Shown piece after piece: positions 22,921 through 34,615 of a DNA stretch of 40,817 nucleotides. The notes under the pieces were generated by a model, which saw only the letters and a program-made list of their open reading frames with translations, was not told the origin of the DNA and did no database searches. The DNA comes from Reclinomonas americana ATCC 50394 (taxonomy: Eukaryota; Jakobida; Jakobea; Jakobida). Each line of letters begins with the position of its first letter. Within the stretch, counting starts at the first letter, position 1. Location of the stretch: the NCBI GenBank assembly GCA_048213135.1, contig PS015092.1, positions 136,053-176,869 on the forward strand, given 5' to 3'. The position numbers were made by a program, and so were the translations under genes.

Positions 22921-23020
22921 NNNNNNNNNNNNNNNNNNNNNNNNNNNNNNNNNNNNNNNNNNNNNNNNNNNNNNNNNNNNNNNNNNNNNNNNNNNNNNNN
23001 NNNNNNNNNNNNNNNNNNNN
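22921..23020. other. Assembly gap (100 N)
   Basis: A run of exactly 100 N, followed by (TC)n to 23177 with two interruptions. The round number suggests an arbitrary gap size. Confidence 0.9.
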
Positions 23021-23078
<58 letters not shown>

Positions 23079-23100
23079 CTACTACTCTCTCTCGTCTCTC

Positions 23101-23180
<80 letters not shown>

Positions 23181-23479
23181 ACCAGCTGCATACACAACGG
23201 CTCGCTTCTCTTCTTTCTCTTCCATTCCGTCTCTCACACAGAGTTTTCGTTCCTCCCTTTTCCCCTTCGGGTGTATATATCTCTCTCTGTTTCTCGCCAA
23301 CTCGCTGTTGTACATGCAGCAAGGTGCCCTTTCTCTCCTCCGCACCCAGTTTCTCTGCACCCCTCTCTCATTCTTGCTTCCCCTATCTCTTCCCCTTTGC
23401 CTCCCTCTCTCTTTCCCTTTGCCTTCCTCTCTCTCTTTTCCCTCGCCTCCTCCTCCCTCATCCTCCTCCCGCTATGCAG

Positions 23480-26400
23480 GCCCAAGGAGAGTCATCAGCG
23501 GCTCCCCGCAACCAGGGTTGCCGGCGACACCGCTCGCCATGCCGGACGGTGCGCTGGGCGGACCGCTGGCAGCCGCTGCGTTGACGTCGCCGCGATTGCT
23601 GCGCCCGCCCGTCTCCGCTGTCAATGGCAAGTCGCCGGCGCCGTCACCGCTGGAGAGTCCTCGTGCCCCTCCACAACCACCACCACCTCCACCTCCGCTG
23701 CAGTTGCAATCACCGCTGCAGGCGGCGGCGCAATCTCCATCATTACCGCCACCAACACAGGCGCAATCGAGACGAGATCTGCACTCGCACTTGCGGCAGA
23801 AGCAGCAGCAGGCGTTGATGTCGGACGATGACGACTTGATAGCACCGCCCAGCGGCGATGGTTCCGGGCCGGCGCATGTACCACCTCCACAACCACCTCC
23901 AACACTATCAATTGGCTCCGCCCAGTACCCACAGCAGCAAATCCAGCAGCAGCAACAACATCACCAACCACAACAACACCAACAGCAGCAGCAGCAGCAG
24001 TTGCAGCAGCAACAACAGCAACACCACCAACACCAGCACCAGCATCACCAGTCGACGTTGCAGCCATCGTCTGATTCCAGTGCGCCTCCGACACTGGGAC
24101 CCGTTCGCGTGGGTTCACGAACTCCTGCCGCCGCCAAGTCGACGCCGAGTTTCGTTGCCTTGCTTGATTTTCACATTCCTCACCATTGATACCGACCGAC
24201 GTGATGCAGCGCTCGCGGCTCCTTCACCACCTGGTTCGGGGAGGAAACCGGTGCTTGGCGGCGGCAGCAGCACGGCCAGTGGCAATGGTTCATCCGCGTC
24301 TCACTCATCGCAACCGTCGTCGTCGTCGTCGTCATCATCTTCATCTTCTTCCACAGCCACAAGCACCACCACCACCACCACTACCACAGCGACGTCAACT
24401 ACCACAGCAGCAGCATCCTCGGCAGCAAGCAAATCATCCTCGTCGTCGGCGTCGACGGCAACTGCTGCTGCTGCTGCTGCCGCGTCCAACGGCTCTGCAG
24501 CTTCGCCTCCCAAGTTGCGACACATCCTTCCCTTCTCGTTTCCTGTGCTTGTGCTGACGGCAAACTGCTGCAGGAAAAAGACAACCAAGTCTTCTTCCAG
24601 TAAGCCGCCAGCGACGCCTGCTTCGTCATCGTCGTCAACCACGACAACCACCACCACAGCCACCGGGTCATCGGCGTCGTCGTCGTCGACAACGACGACG
24701 ACTACCACAGCTGGTGGAGCCGCAGGAGAATCAGGAGAGCATCCACCGTCAGAAAAGCCAAAGAGTTGAGCTTCTCTCTCTCTATTGCTGCTCGTTTCTA
24801 GTCATCATCTTAGGTGCTAACCTGCGATATATTGTTGCAGCGAAATCGAAAAAGAATTCACAAAAGGCAGCCGCAGCCGCAGCAGCAGCAGCCGCAGCCG
24901 CAGCGGCGGCAGCTGGTGGAAGTGGTGGCGCGGCTGCTGGAGGAGGGTCACCAGGTGCTGCGAATAGTGATGCTGGTTCGCCTCCAGGTCCACTGCCAGT
25001 TAAGAAGAAGAAAAAGAAGAAGGTACGCACGGTATGGCTTGTGTAGTCTGCAAATCTTTCTGTGCTGACACGCGCATCGGCAACAGACCTCTGTCCAACC
25101 CTTCAAATTCGCGACCGAAGTCCGTGCCGTGCGCAAACCGCGCTCCAAGAGGTCTCACCTCGCCGACGCGTGTGTCTGTTTCTCCGAGTCTCTCAATCTG
25201 CCGTGTGCACACTTTGCAGGAAAGCCAAGGCGGCGGCCGCGAGCGCTGCTGCTGCCGCCGCTGCCGCAGCAGCAGCCGCGGCTGGTTCCGGAGATGGGGA
25301 TGCCGGTTCACTCAATGCCAGCGACTACAGTGACACAACGAATTCTACGTTGTCGTCTGGTTTCTCACCGGCGTCGCCTCCGTCGACAGTGGATGGTGAG
25401 TGGGTGGTGAGGAACAGAGGGCGAAGAGAGTGGTGGGAGAGGAACAGCAGTGTGTGGTTGAAGGAAGGACTAATGTTTGATTTTCGATTGTGCGCAGGCT
25501 CCCGGGACCATGCTGGAGATGTGCGTTTAATCATCGCAGAAGCAGTCGATCTCCGCGTGGTTTCTTCTGTGTGTATCATTCTGTTCAGTGATGCATCGAT
25601 TCATCCTTTCGCTGTCTCTCCCTCTCTTCCTCTCTCTCTCTCTCTCTCTGTCTGTCTGTCTGTCTCTCGCACGCAGAGTCTCTTCCCTGTCGCACAGCGT
25701 GTTCTCTCCTGCTTGCTTCTCTCTACTGCTTGCTCGTCTCCCTGTTTCTGTCTCTCTCTCCCTCTCTCCGTCTCCCTCCGTCTGTCTGTCTCTCGCACGC
25801 AGAGTCTCTTCCCTGCGTGCTGTCACTCAGCGTGTTCTCTCCTGCTTGCTTCTCTCTCTGCCTCTCTCGTGCTTGCTTCTCTCTCTCGTCGTGTCTATCG
25901 CCTCACTTGGCTGCTCGGCAGGCCAAATTACCGCCCGGAGGTCAGGAGCGCGCTGGTCTAGCATCCAGTGTGCAGTATCCATCTTCGTTGCGTCGAATCC
26001 ACCACCATCTGTACCTCAGTTCTCCCCACTGACATTGCCATTCTTGCATTGCAGGAGACTGTACTCTCCCGATGTCCGCCAGCGGGGTGGTACGCCAGTC
26101 GCTTGCTCTGCCAGTTCTCCCTCTCTTTCTATTACCCACACACGTACACACTGCGCTTACAGACACTAGTCGGATTGTGGACACGCAAGGGGCGTCGGCG
26201 GCTGCCGCACAACGACGATTCGGTCTGCGCCATTTCCAGAATGTGATGAAACCGAATGGAGGCGCGAATGATCCGTCATCCTCCCCGTACGCCAGCAGCA
26301 CACCAGTGCCCGACGGCTTGTTGCCACTCAACGGTGGTGCTGGTGGTGTCGGAGGCGGAATGGGAGCGAGTGGTGCGGGAGGCGGTGTCGGTGGTGTCGG

Positions 26401-27872
26401 TGGTGCCGGCATGAATGGTAATGGTGGCGTGGAAAATGGTCACATGTCACCGGCGCCTCCTCCACCTGGCTTGATGGCATCGCGTGCACGGAGCATGGCG
26501 TATGGAATCCCTGGTGCGTGTGTGTGTGTCATTGGTTGATGAAAGAGTCGATTGAGATGGCTCATTTGTTTTATTGTTTGTCGTTTGTGTGCTTGTGCGC
26601 AGCACCCGACATGACTGGCAAGCCGAGCACTCCGGGTGTCAGTGGACCGCCGACGGCGCTGGTTGGTTCGCGGACAATAGGATCGCGAGGACGCGGTCAG
26701 CCGGAGCCTCCACAGGTTCCAGCACCCGCCGTGCCGCTGCCGTCTGTGGGTGAGTTTGACAGAGAGATATGTGTCGTGTAAGTTGCTTTGTTTGCTGATC
26801 CTCCCGTTAGCTGACGACGATCCAAACTGGTGGTTGTCGTGCGACTCGAACACGCTGGTGGAGATTGTGCACATTCCGAGTGATGAGTCGGTGCCCATTT
26901 GTGAGCACACGACGACAACACTGCGGCACATTAGCGATTTGCAGGTGGCGTATTTCACAACATGCTTTCCGCTGTACATGTCATGCCCACCATGTGTGTG
27001 AATGCACTTGCGGTACAGGGTCTGATTGGCGGCAAGTTCCAGTGTCGCGCGTGGCTGCCAAACTCACGCGAGAACAAGGATGATCGGCGCATGCTGTGTA
27101 CGGCGGCGGTGACGGCCAATCTGATGGAGAATCATCGAATCAAGAGGTAAAATAGCGGGGAAGTGGGAGACAGTGAGAGGATCCGAGAGATGTCGTACCA
27201 CCACCACTTTTACCATTGTCACTGATTCCTATGATGATGCATCCACAGATTTTTGCCGGCATTTCGTGCCAAGGGCGATGCAGTCATTGTGCGGTACCGC
27301 GTGAACCCGAGTGTGGGCCAGTATCAATTGTTGCCGCTCTCGTATGAGACGTTCCAGAACGATCTTGGCTACAGTTGCGGGCGTTGTATTTTGTATGTCG
27401 TCGGAGTGGTCGACTAACACGTACCGCTGCTGTTGCAGTGAATCACCACTACGGTGGCATCAACTCGTTTGATTGGTCATCGAACAAGCCGCGGCCGCCA
27501 CCACCCTCCGCCATCGGTTCGCGAGGAGCCACCAGGAGACCCATGGTAGCCTCGTCGCCATCGTCATCATCGTCCACAGCGACTGGTGTCGGTGGCGTCG
27601 GCTCACCCTCGGGATCTCATTTGATGGGTGGCGGTGGCGGTGGCGGCATCAACGGGGCCACTGTGACGACACCCACCTCGGCGGCGGTGGCTGCGGCCGT
27701 GGCCGGTGGGGCTGGTGGGAGTGTCACATCGCCGTCGAGTGTTGCCACACTGCTGACGAGTCTGACGGGTGGTGGAGGCGGTGGTGGCAGCAACGGTGGT
27801 GGCGTCGGGTCGCCGCAGGGAGTGATGATGCGGAGACCGCTGATGGATGCGCGATCGGCCACACGTTACTGA
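23480..27872 (+). CDS. Low-complexity Q/P/S/T/A-rich protein with unrecognised C-terminal domain; 5' incomplete
   Basis: Fifteen exons, all in phase: 23480-24148, 24210-24513, 24574-24764, 24841-25022, 25087-25151, 25220-25395, 25498-25520, 25922-25986, 26055-26089, 26163-26513, 26603-26749, 26811-26944, 27019-27146, 27249-27373, 27439-27872 (TGA). These encode about 1009 aa, plus the Pro-rich exon at 22644-22920. In order: Pro/Leu-rich, polyQ/H (about 23930-24050), Ser/Thr runs, a KKK cluster, polyAla, a seven-Lys run (nt ~25003-25022), a basic motif SVQPFKFATEVRAVRKP, polyAla again and Gly-rich loops. A compact, non-repetitive domain follows (26811-27470: DPNWWLSCDSNTLVEIVHIP ... FLPAFRAKGDAVIVRYRVNP ... 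HYGGINSFDW), then a Gly/Ser tail. I do not recognise that domain. The basic motif faintly recalls TPX2-type microtubule motifs. Overall it looks like a nuclear or scaffold protein. Donors at 24514, 25987 and 27374 are GTTGCG; 24149 is GTTTCG; 24765 is GTTGAG. Confidence 0.7.
25650..25861. repeat. Tandem duplication (period ~126 bp) inside an intron of the Q-rich gene
   Basis: TGTCTGTCTCTCGCACGCAG followed by AGTCTCTTCCCTG occurs ending at 25689 and again ending at 25815. Both are followed by CAGCGTGTTCTCTCCTGCTT. Each copy has a decoy acceptor (CACGCAG). Confidence 0.8.
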
Positions 27873-28220
27873 TGGGAGTGAGTGGAAGAGAAGTGGGTGG
27901 AGAAGAGGTCTTTTTGTGTGTCAACTTGATGTTGTGTGTTTAGTAGTGTGTTTCCAGTTTTTGCGAGGTTCGATGTGCAGCTGGGCGCGGAGTGATTTGA
28001 GGAAGTCCTCCTGCGCGGAAGCAGTCGAGCTGGCTAGAAGGGTTTTGTTCTTCTTTTCTTTTTCAAGGCATGTTTAACGAGTATTATCTGTCGCAGCATT
28101 GGCATAAAACTTGTGATGCGGCATGTAACACTTTCGCAGAGCAGATCACAGCCATACATTGTTGGCACAGCCAAGGTGGAGTGATGCTAAAGGGGATCAA
28201 AAAATAGGAAGGGACGCTGC
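27873..28220. other. Intergenic region between convergent genes
   Basis: The 3' flanks of the Q-rich gene (+) and the first EGF gene (-). It holds a T-rich stretch near 28040-28065. No gene was seen. Confidence 0.5.
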
Positions 28221-30486
28221 TTAGCACACCGAAGCGCAGCCGCTCAACAGACCCGTCGTGGTGTCGAACACGGCCACATTCTGACCCGCAGTCGGGCACA
28301 AGATGGAGTCGGCGCGGCACTCGCAGTGCAGGCCAGAGTTGCCCTGCAGGCACTGGCACTGGCCCGACACACACCGGCCACCGTCGATCAGTCCACCGTT
28401 GCCGGCATGAGCGCCGAGCGACTGAGCCAGGCAGTCATTGTCGACATTGCAGAAGTTGTTGGGCGGCACGCTGCAGTCGGACCCAGAGAAGCCGTTCGAG
28501 CACACGCACGTGCCGCTGGCGTTGCAGGAGCCGTGGCCAGAGCAGGTGGTGGCCGCCTACAGTGAATGAAACGAGAAGAAGAATCAGTGACAACAAACAA
28601 AGACAAGTCGAACTCTGCATCTTCCCAAAACTCACCGTGCACGACACCGAGCAGTTGGCAGTGTAGAAGTCGGCGTTGCACACGCAGGCACCGCTGGCGT
28701 TGCACGAGCCGTTGCCGCTGCAGGTCATGGCCGGGTCGCAGAACACGTCGCAGCCCGCGCCGTAGTAGTTGGCAGCGCAAGTGTTGCAGCTGGCACCAGT
28801 GAAGTTGCCAGTGCACACGCAGGCACCGCTCGAGTCGCACGAGCCGTGACCGCTGCAGGTAGTGGCGGCATCGCAGAACACGTCGCAGCCGGCACCGAAG
28901 TAGTTGGCAGCGCAAGTGTTGCAGCTGGCACCGGCAAAGTGGCCGGAGCACACGCAGGCACCGCTGCTGTTGCACGAGCCGTGGCCGCTGCAGGTGGTGG
29001 CGGCATCGCAGAACACGTCGCAACCAGCACCGTAGTAGTTGGCAGTGCAGGTGTTGCAGCTGGCACCAGTGAAGTTACCAGTGCACACGCAAGCACCGTT
29101 CGAGTCGCAAGTGCCGTGACCGCTGCAGGTGGTGGCAGCGTCGCAGAACACGTCGCAGCCGGCGCCGAAGTAGTTAGCCGCGCAGGCGTTGCAGCTGGCA
29201 CCGGCAAAGTGGCCAGAGCACACGCAAGCACCGCTGCTGTTGCACGAGCCGTGGCCGCTGCAGGTGGTGGCAGCGCTGCAGAACACGTCGCAGCCGGCAC
29301 CGTAGTAGTTGGCAGTGCAGGTGTTGCAGCTGGCACCAGTGAAGTTGCCAGTGCACACGCAGGCGCCACTGCCGTTGCAGGTACCGTGGCCGTTGCAGGT
29401 GGTGGCAGCCTGTTGTTTGCACAGTGGTGAGCAGCAGTGGCGAAGACGAGTGAGTGGTGGGAAGTACGTATACAGCAGACGAACCGAGCACAGAGTCTTG
29501 CAGTCAGAGCCATAGAAGCCGGCGTTGCAGACGCAGGCACCCGCCGCGTTGCAGCTGCCGTGGTCGTTGCAGGTGACGTGCGGGTGGCTGCCGGAGGAAG
29601 ACAAGTGAGTGAGTGAGAGGGAGGGAGGGAGCTCGAGGGAGGAGGAGGAGGAGGAACAGAGCGAGAAGAAGTACAAGGAGGAGGATGTGGTGGTAGTGTT
29701 GACGGTGGTGGTGGAAGAGGAGCAAAGCAAGAAAGATAAATAGTAGAACAAGCATGGGGAAACCGAAGAAACTGAACACAGAAGTCGTGTGACTGACGAC
29801 AGACTGCCTCTCTCATGCTCCGCATAAGTCTCTGTGCCTCAGCAGTGACAATAGCACGCGTTGTTGTCTCTCTCTTCCTTGTCAGCAAGTCGCGACAATT
29901 GCAAAAGATGCGAAGAGAAAACTGAAGCCAGAGCCTCAAAGGCGTGTGTGGTTCAACTGTTGGTATTCCAGAGGACAGGAGAGTATTGCTTCAAAAGCAG
30001 TGCTGGTGTGTCTGTCTGTGTGTGTGTGTGTGGCCGTGGACGGACCTCGCTGCCATAAAAACAGGAGAAACCGAACACACACCACTCACCAAGTGCAGAA
30101 CGGGCCGGCCCACACAGCGCACACGTTGTTGTTGCCGCCGAGGTTGTAGCAGTTCTGTATAGAGGTGGGGGAAGGACAGTGATGAGTTGTGCGTGACAGA
30201 CAGACAAAGATGCGCAGATTCGATGCGACTCGGAAAAATGAAATGGGCGACGACTCACGTTGTAGCACTCGCAGACATGGCTGGAGTTGCAGAAGCCCTG
30301 TAAAAGAAGCAGAGGAAGGGAGATGGACGAACATACGACGGTGAGTTCGATTGCGTCACGGCACAGACACGTGGACCACGCAACGTTGGGGTTGCATTGG
30401 CCTCCTGCGTTGGTGCATGCACCGCCGCCAGCGTACGCCGCAGCGACGAGGGTGAGGAAGATTGCGGAGATGGCGAGGAACTTCAT
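28221..30486 (-). CDS. Secreted EGF-repeat protein 1 (of a tandem cluster)
   Basis: Exons (5'->3'): 30486-30385, 30297-30259, 30154-30090, 29587-29485, 29409-28636, 28556-28221 (TAA), giving 472 aa. A signal peptide (MKFLAISAIFLTLVAAAYAG) is followed by a Cys-rich head (CTNAGGQCNPN, GFCNSSHVCECYN, NCYNLGGNNNVCA, HPHVTCNDHGSC). Exon 5 carries tandem 45-residue EGF-like repeats with eight Cys each (TTC, GSC, ACVC, SC, TC, GC, VFC). The last exon is a distinct C-terminal module (NFCNVDNDCLAQ, GRCVSGQCQCLQG, CECRADSILCP) ending GCASVC. With no membrane segment, it is probably secreted or matrix-forming. All exons from the fifth on are phase 0, which eases repeat expansion. Intron 1 starts GTTGCG and happens to be open in frame (87 nt), but comparison with the two paralogues shows it is an intron. 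Confidence 0.8.
28636..29409 (-). repeat. Tandem 135-bp EGF-coding repeats
   Basis: The string GAACACGTCG (+ strand) recurs at 28741, 28876, 29011, 29146 and 29281, exactly 135 bp apart. Neighbouring units alternate between two sequence types, so the real period is closer to 270 bp. Confidence 0.9.
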
Positions 30487-31016
30487 GGGAGGTTGTCAGC
30501 GCTCTCGGGACGATTGAGAAGTAAAGCGTGAATCGAACAACGACAAGATCCCCAGGGCTCGCGCGTCAATAGCCATTCTGGGCACAATCCAAAAAAGTGC
30601 ACGATCGCAGAATGTCACCAGAACTAATTTAGAATGTAGTAGGAGTCTGTGCCGTGAACACACACACTGGCGTGTGATTCCCGACACTGAGGAACACGCA
30701 CGATGTCGATCGGTAAACGTGTGTTCGAATTCACTGCGTGTGTGTAGTGCTGTGCGTCGGAGCGCACGCTGCGAGTGTGATTTCTCTCGCAGCGATTGGT
30801 TGCGCATTGGGCACGTAAGACTAAATCGAACTCAAATCATCAGGCGACGACGACAAGTGCAAGCGAGGCAGGCGCAGGAGCACGCCGCACCACAACACAT
30901 CGTACAATATTAGTACGCGCAGATAACACAGACACGGTCTCTGGCAAAACAACAGCCTCGCAGAAGGGGATCAAAAAGAGAAAAAGGAGGTGGTACCGCA
31001 GTGCGACGCACGCTGC
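30487..31016. other. Intergenic region between EGF genes 1 and 2
   Basis: This contains the gene 1 promoter side and the gene 2 3' flank. About 30851-30983 closely matches the 3' flank of EGF gene 3 (about 34446-34580), sharing CATCGTACAATATTAGTACG. The gene 1 upstream side lacks the 34-bp element shared by genes 2 and 3. Confidence 0.6.
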
Positions 31017-34000
31017 TTAGCACACCGAAGCGCAGCCGCTCAACGCACCCGTCGAGGTGTTGAACACGGCCACGTTGAGACCCGCAGTCGGGCACAGGAT
31101 GGAGTCGGCGCGGCACTCGCAGTGGAGGCCAGAGTTGCCCTGCAGGCACTGGCACTGGCCCGACACACACCGGCCACCGTCGATCAGTCCACCGTTGCCG
31201 GAACGAGCGCCGAGCGACTGCGCCAGGCAGTCATTGTCAACAGTGCAAAAGTTGACAGGCGGCACGCTGCAGTCGGAGCCCGAGAAGCCATTCGAGCACG
31301 CACAGGTGCCGCTGCCGTTGCAGGAGCCGTGGCCCGAGCAGGTGGTGGCGGCCTGCGAGGCGCGAACAAGGAGTGAGTCCATCAAGGAAACAGAGATGCA
31401 TTTGCATTTGTACTCGAACATACCGAGCACGACACCGAGCAGTCAGAAGTAAAGAAACCAGCGTTGCAGGCGCAGTGGCCAGTGACATCACACGATCCGT
31501 TGCCGGAGCACGTCACGGCCGGGTCGCAGAACACGTCGCAGCCAGCGCCAATATAGTAGTTGGGGGCACAAGTGTTGCAGCTGGGACCGGTGGTGTTGCC
31601 AGTGCACACGCAAGCACCAGTGGCGTCGCATGTGCCGTTGCCACTGCAGGTTGTCGCAGCACTGCAGAACGCATCGCAGGCAGGGCCAAAGTAGTCGGCG
31701 GCACACGAGGAGCAGTCGGCACCGCCAAAGTGACCAGTGCAGGAGCACTGACCACTGGAGTTGCACGAGCCGTTGCCGGAGCATGTGGTGGCGGCCTGAA
31801 GGAGTGTTGGATGAGTGGTCACTGCACTGCACAGTCAGCGCGAACACTCTATCGCTTGCGCACCGTGCACGACACCGAGCAGTCAGCAGTGTAGAAGTCA
31901 GGATCGCAGTCGCAAGTGCCACTGGCATTGCACGAGCCGTTGGCGCTGCATGTCTTGCTGTCGCAGAACACGTCGCAGTTGGCACCGTAGAAATCGCTCG
32001 CGCACGAGTTGCAGTCGGCACCAGTAAAGTTACCAGTGCACACGCACGCACCGCTCGAGTCGCACGTGCCGTGGCCACTGCAGGTGGTGGCGGCCGTGCA
32101 GAGCACGTCGCACGCAGCGCCAAAGTAGTCGGCGGCACACGAGGAGCAGTCGGCACCGGCAAAGTGGCCAGAGCACACGCAGGTGCCGCTGGCGTTGCAG
32201 GAGCCGTTGCCGGAGCACGTGGTGGCGGCCTAATACCACGGTGGGAGAGAGAGAGAGGTGATAAGTACAGTAACGATATCGAGGTGCTGCACCACGCAGC
32301 GCACGCAGTTTGTCCGAACCGTGCACGACACCGAGCAGTCAGCCGTGTAGAAGTCGGCGATGCAGTCACAAGTGCCGCTGCTGTTGCAAGAGCCATTGCC
32401 GGAGCACGTCACGGCCGCGTCACAGAAGACGTCGCAACCGGCACCATAATAGTTGGCGGCGCAGGTGTTGCAGCTGGCACCAGTGAAGGTACCCGTGCAC
32501 TCACAAGCACCGCTGTTGTCGCACATGCCGTGGCCACTGCAGGTGGTGGCACCATCGCAGAACACGTCGCAGGCGGCGCCGAAGTAGTTGGTAGCGCATG
32601 AGGTGCAGTCGGCACCGGCAAAGTGACCAGAGCACACGCAGGCGCCACTCGAGTCGCACGAGCCATTGCCGGAGCACGTCACAGCCGCGTCGCAGAACAC
32701 ATTGCAACCGGCACCGTAGTAATTGGCAGTGCAGGTGTTGCAGCTGGCACCAGTGAAGTTGCCAGGACACACGCAAGCACCACTGTTGTCGCACATGCCG
32801 TGGCCACTGCAGGTGGTGGCGCCATCGCAGAACACGTCGCAGCCGGTGCCGTAGTAGTTGGTAGCGCAGGTGTTGCAGCTGGCACCGGCAAAGTGACCAG
32901 AGCACACGCAGGCGCCAGCGGCATCGCACGAGCCATTGCCGTTGCAGGTGGTGGCGGCATCGCAGAACACGTCGCAGCCGGCGCCGTAATAGTTGGTGGC
33001 GCAGGTGTTGCAGTTGGCACCAGTGAAGTTACCAGTGCACACGCAGGCACCGCTCGAGTCGCACGAGCCGTGACCACTGCAGGTGGTGGCAGCGTCGCAG
33101 AACACGTCGCAGGCGGCGCCGAAGTAGTTAGCCGCGCAGGTGTTGCAGCTGGCACCGGCAAAGTGGCCAGAGCACACGCAGGCACCGCTGCTGTTGCACG
33201 AGCCGTGGCCGCTGCAGGTGGTGGCGGCATCGCAGAAGACGTCGCAACCAGCACCGTAGTAGTTGGCAGTGCAGGTGTTGCAGCTGGCACCAGTGAAGTT
33301 GCCAGTGCACACGCAGGCGCCGCTGCCGTTGCAGGTGCCGTTGCCGTTGCAGGTGGTGGCGGCCTGTTGTTTGCGGAGTGGTGAGCTCGAGCAGCAGTGG
33401 CGAAGAAGAGTGGTGGGAGGAAGAACACAGCAGACGAACCGAGCATGCCACCGAGCACGAGGCGCCATAGAAGCCGGCGTTGCAAACGCACGCACCCGCC
33501 GTGTTGCAGCTGCCGTGGTCGTTGCAGGAGACGTGCGGGTGGCTGCCGGAGGAAGACAAGTGAGTGGGAGTGAAAGTGGTGGCGAAAACAGCGTGGTCTG
33601 TGCAAAGGAGCATGTGCGACAGGGAGAAGAGCTGGCACGGGGCCACACAGCAAGATACAGATAGCTGGTGCGAAGACCTTCTCGCAATCAAACAAAATCG
33701 GAAAAACTCGAACACGCAGCATCGTTTGGCGAACAAGCACTTCCTTCTCTTTTGCCACTCACTCACCATGTGCAGTACGGGCCGGCCCACTGAGCGCACA
33801 CGTTGTTGTTGCCGCCGAGGTTGAAGCAGTTCTGTGCGCATGCGGCGGCATGTGTGAGTGGTGAAGAAAGCAACCACTGCGTGTTCGGAAAAATGATGAC
33901 ACTCACGTTGTGGCACTCGCAGACGTTGCTGGAGTTGCAGAAGCCCTGCACGCACAAAGACGATGATCATGAGCAAGCCTGCCACACAGAGAGACTGCGG

Positions 34001-34111
34001 CCACGCAACGTTCGGGTTGCATTGCCCTCCTGCGTTGGTACACACGCCACCACCGGCGTGCGCCACGGCAGCGAGGGTGAGGAAAACAGCGGCGATGGCA
34101 AGGAACTTCAT
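31017..34111 (-). CDS. Secreted EGF-repeat protein 2, longest of the cluster
   Basis: Exons (5'->3'): 34111-34010, 33945-33907, 33831-33767, 33542-33440, 33363-32320, 32229-31864, 31795-31424, 31352-31017 (TAA), giving 808 aa. The start at 34111 (MKFLAIAAVFLTLAAVAHAG) was chosen because both paralogues start at MKFL; an in-frame ATG 33 nt upstream exists. The domain order matches gene 1, but the EGF array is split over three exons (33363-32320, 32229-31864, 31795-31424). Each of these ends with a capping unit (DFYTADCSVSCT or a variant) followed by an intron. This suggests duplication of whole array exons. The C-terminal module is the same as in gene 1 (VPPVNFCTVDNDCLAQ to GCASVC). Intron 1 starts GTTGCG and shifts frame, so it must be spliced. 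No membrane segment; probably secreted. Confidence 0.8.
32320..33363 (-). repeat. Tandem EGF-coding repeats, alternating types
   Basis: About seven full 135-bp units plus a cap. In protein order the GACVC-following motif reads TGNFTG, SGHFAG, TGNFTG, SGHFAG, PGNFTG, SGHFAG, TGTFTG, then the cap IADFYT. The alternation is strict. Confidence 0.9.
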
Positions 34112-34595
34112 GATCGTTCTCTTAGTTGGATGGTCTTTGCTCACAAACGACGACAGAAAGAAACTTGAGAATTACTCCGACGCACTGCGGCTCCCAGCAG
34201 TTCGTGATCACCACCTCCCAACCGACAGTCGGCGGAATAGCGCATGTCGCATCAAAGATCTTTGTGACGGGTGGTGGCGTGTGCGCATGGGCAGGACGTG
34301 TAGCGTGGAAGTGACTCGCAATGCGCACGCTTCGGTCCAATGCACGTCCGATTACGCATCAACACTAAATGCTCGTCCGGCATGTCAGAGCGCAAGCTGA
34401 AGTTGCGCAAAAGGTGAATTCGATCGAACTCACGACAGACGACAGCGACAAGTGCAAGCGAGGCAGGCGCAGAAACGCGCCGCACCATACCACATCGTAC
34501 AATATTAGTACGCGCAGATGACACAGACACACGTTCTCTTGCAACACAACAGCCTCGCAGAAGGGGATCAAAAAATGGAAAGGTAATGCCGACGT
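34112..34595. other. Intergenic region between EGF genes 2 and 3
   Basis: The side next to gene 2 holds the 34-bp element at 34131-34164. The side next to the gap resembles sequence downstream of gene 2's stop codon, so it should be just past the missing 3' end of gene 3. Confidence 0.6.
34131..34164 (-). promoter_or_regulatory. Upstream element shared by EGF genes 2 and 3 (copy at gene 2)
   Basis: 34 bases starting TGGTCTTTGCTCACAAACGA are identical to 35764-35797 upstream of gene 3. Both are followed after a short gap by AATTACTCCG. They begin 7-20 bp upstream of the ATG, so the element spans 5' UTR or core promoter. Gene 1 lacks it. Confidence 0.5.
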
Positions 34596-34615
34596 NNNNN
34601 NNNNNNNNNNNNNNN
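34596..34615. other. Assembly gap (20 N) hiding the 3' end of EGF gene 3
   Basis: The true missing length is probably several hundred bases or more: at least the 336-bp terminal exon and the end of the EGF array, by comparison with genes 1 and 2. Confidence 0.85.

Noticed and set aside
28636-33363. Regularly spaced repeats resembling a CRISPR array
   Set aside because: Units are 135 bp, coding in one frame, Cys-rich EGF modules; there are no unique spacers or cas genes, and the DNA is eukaryotic.
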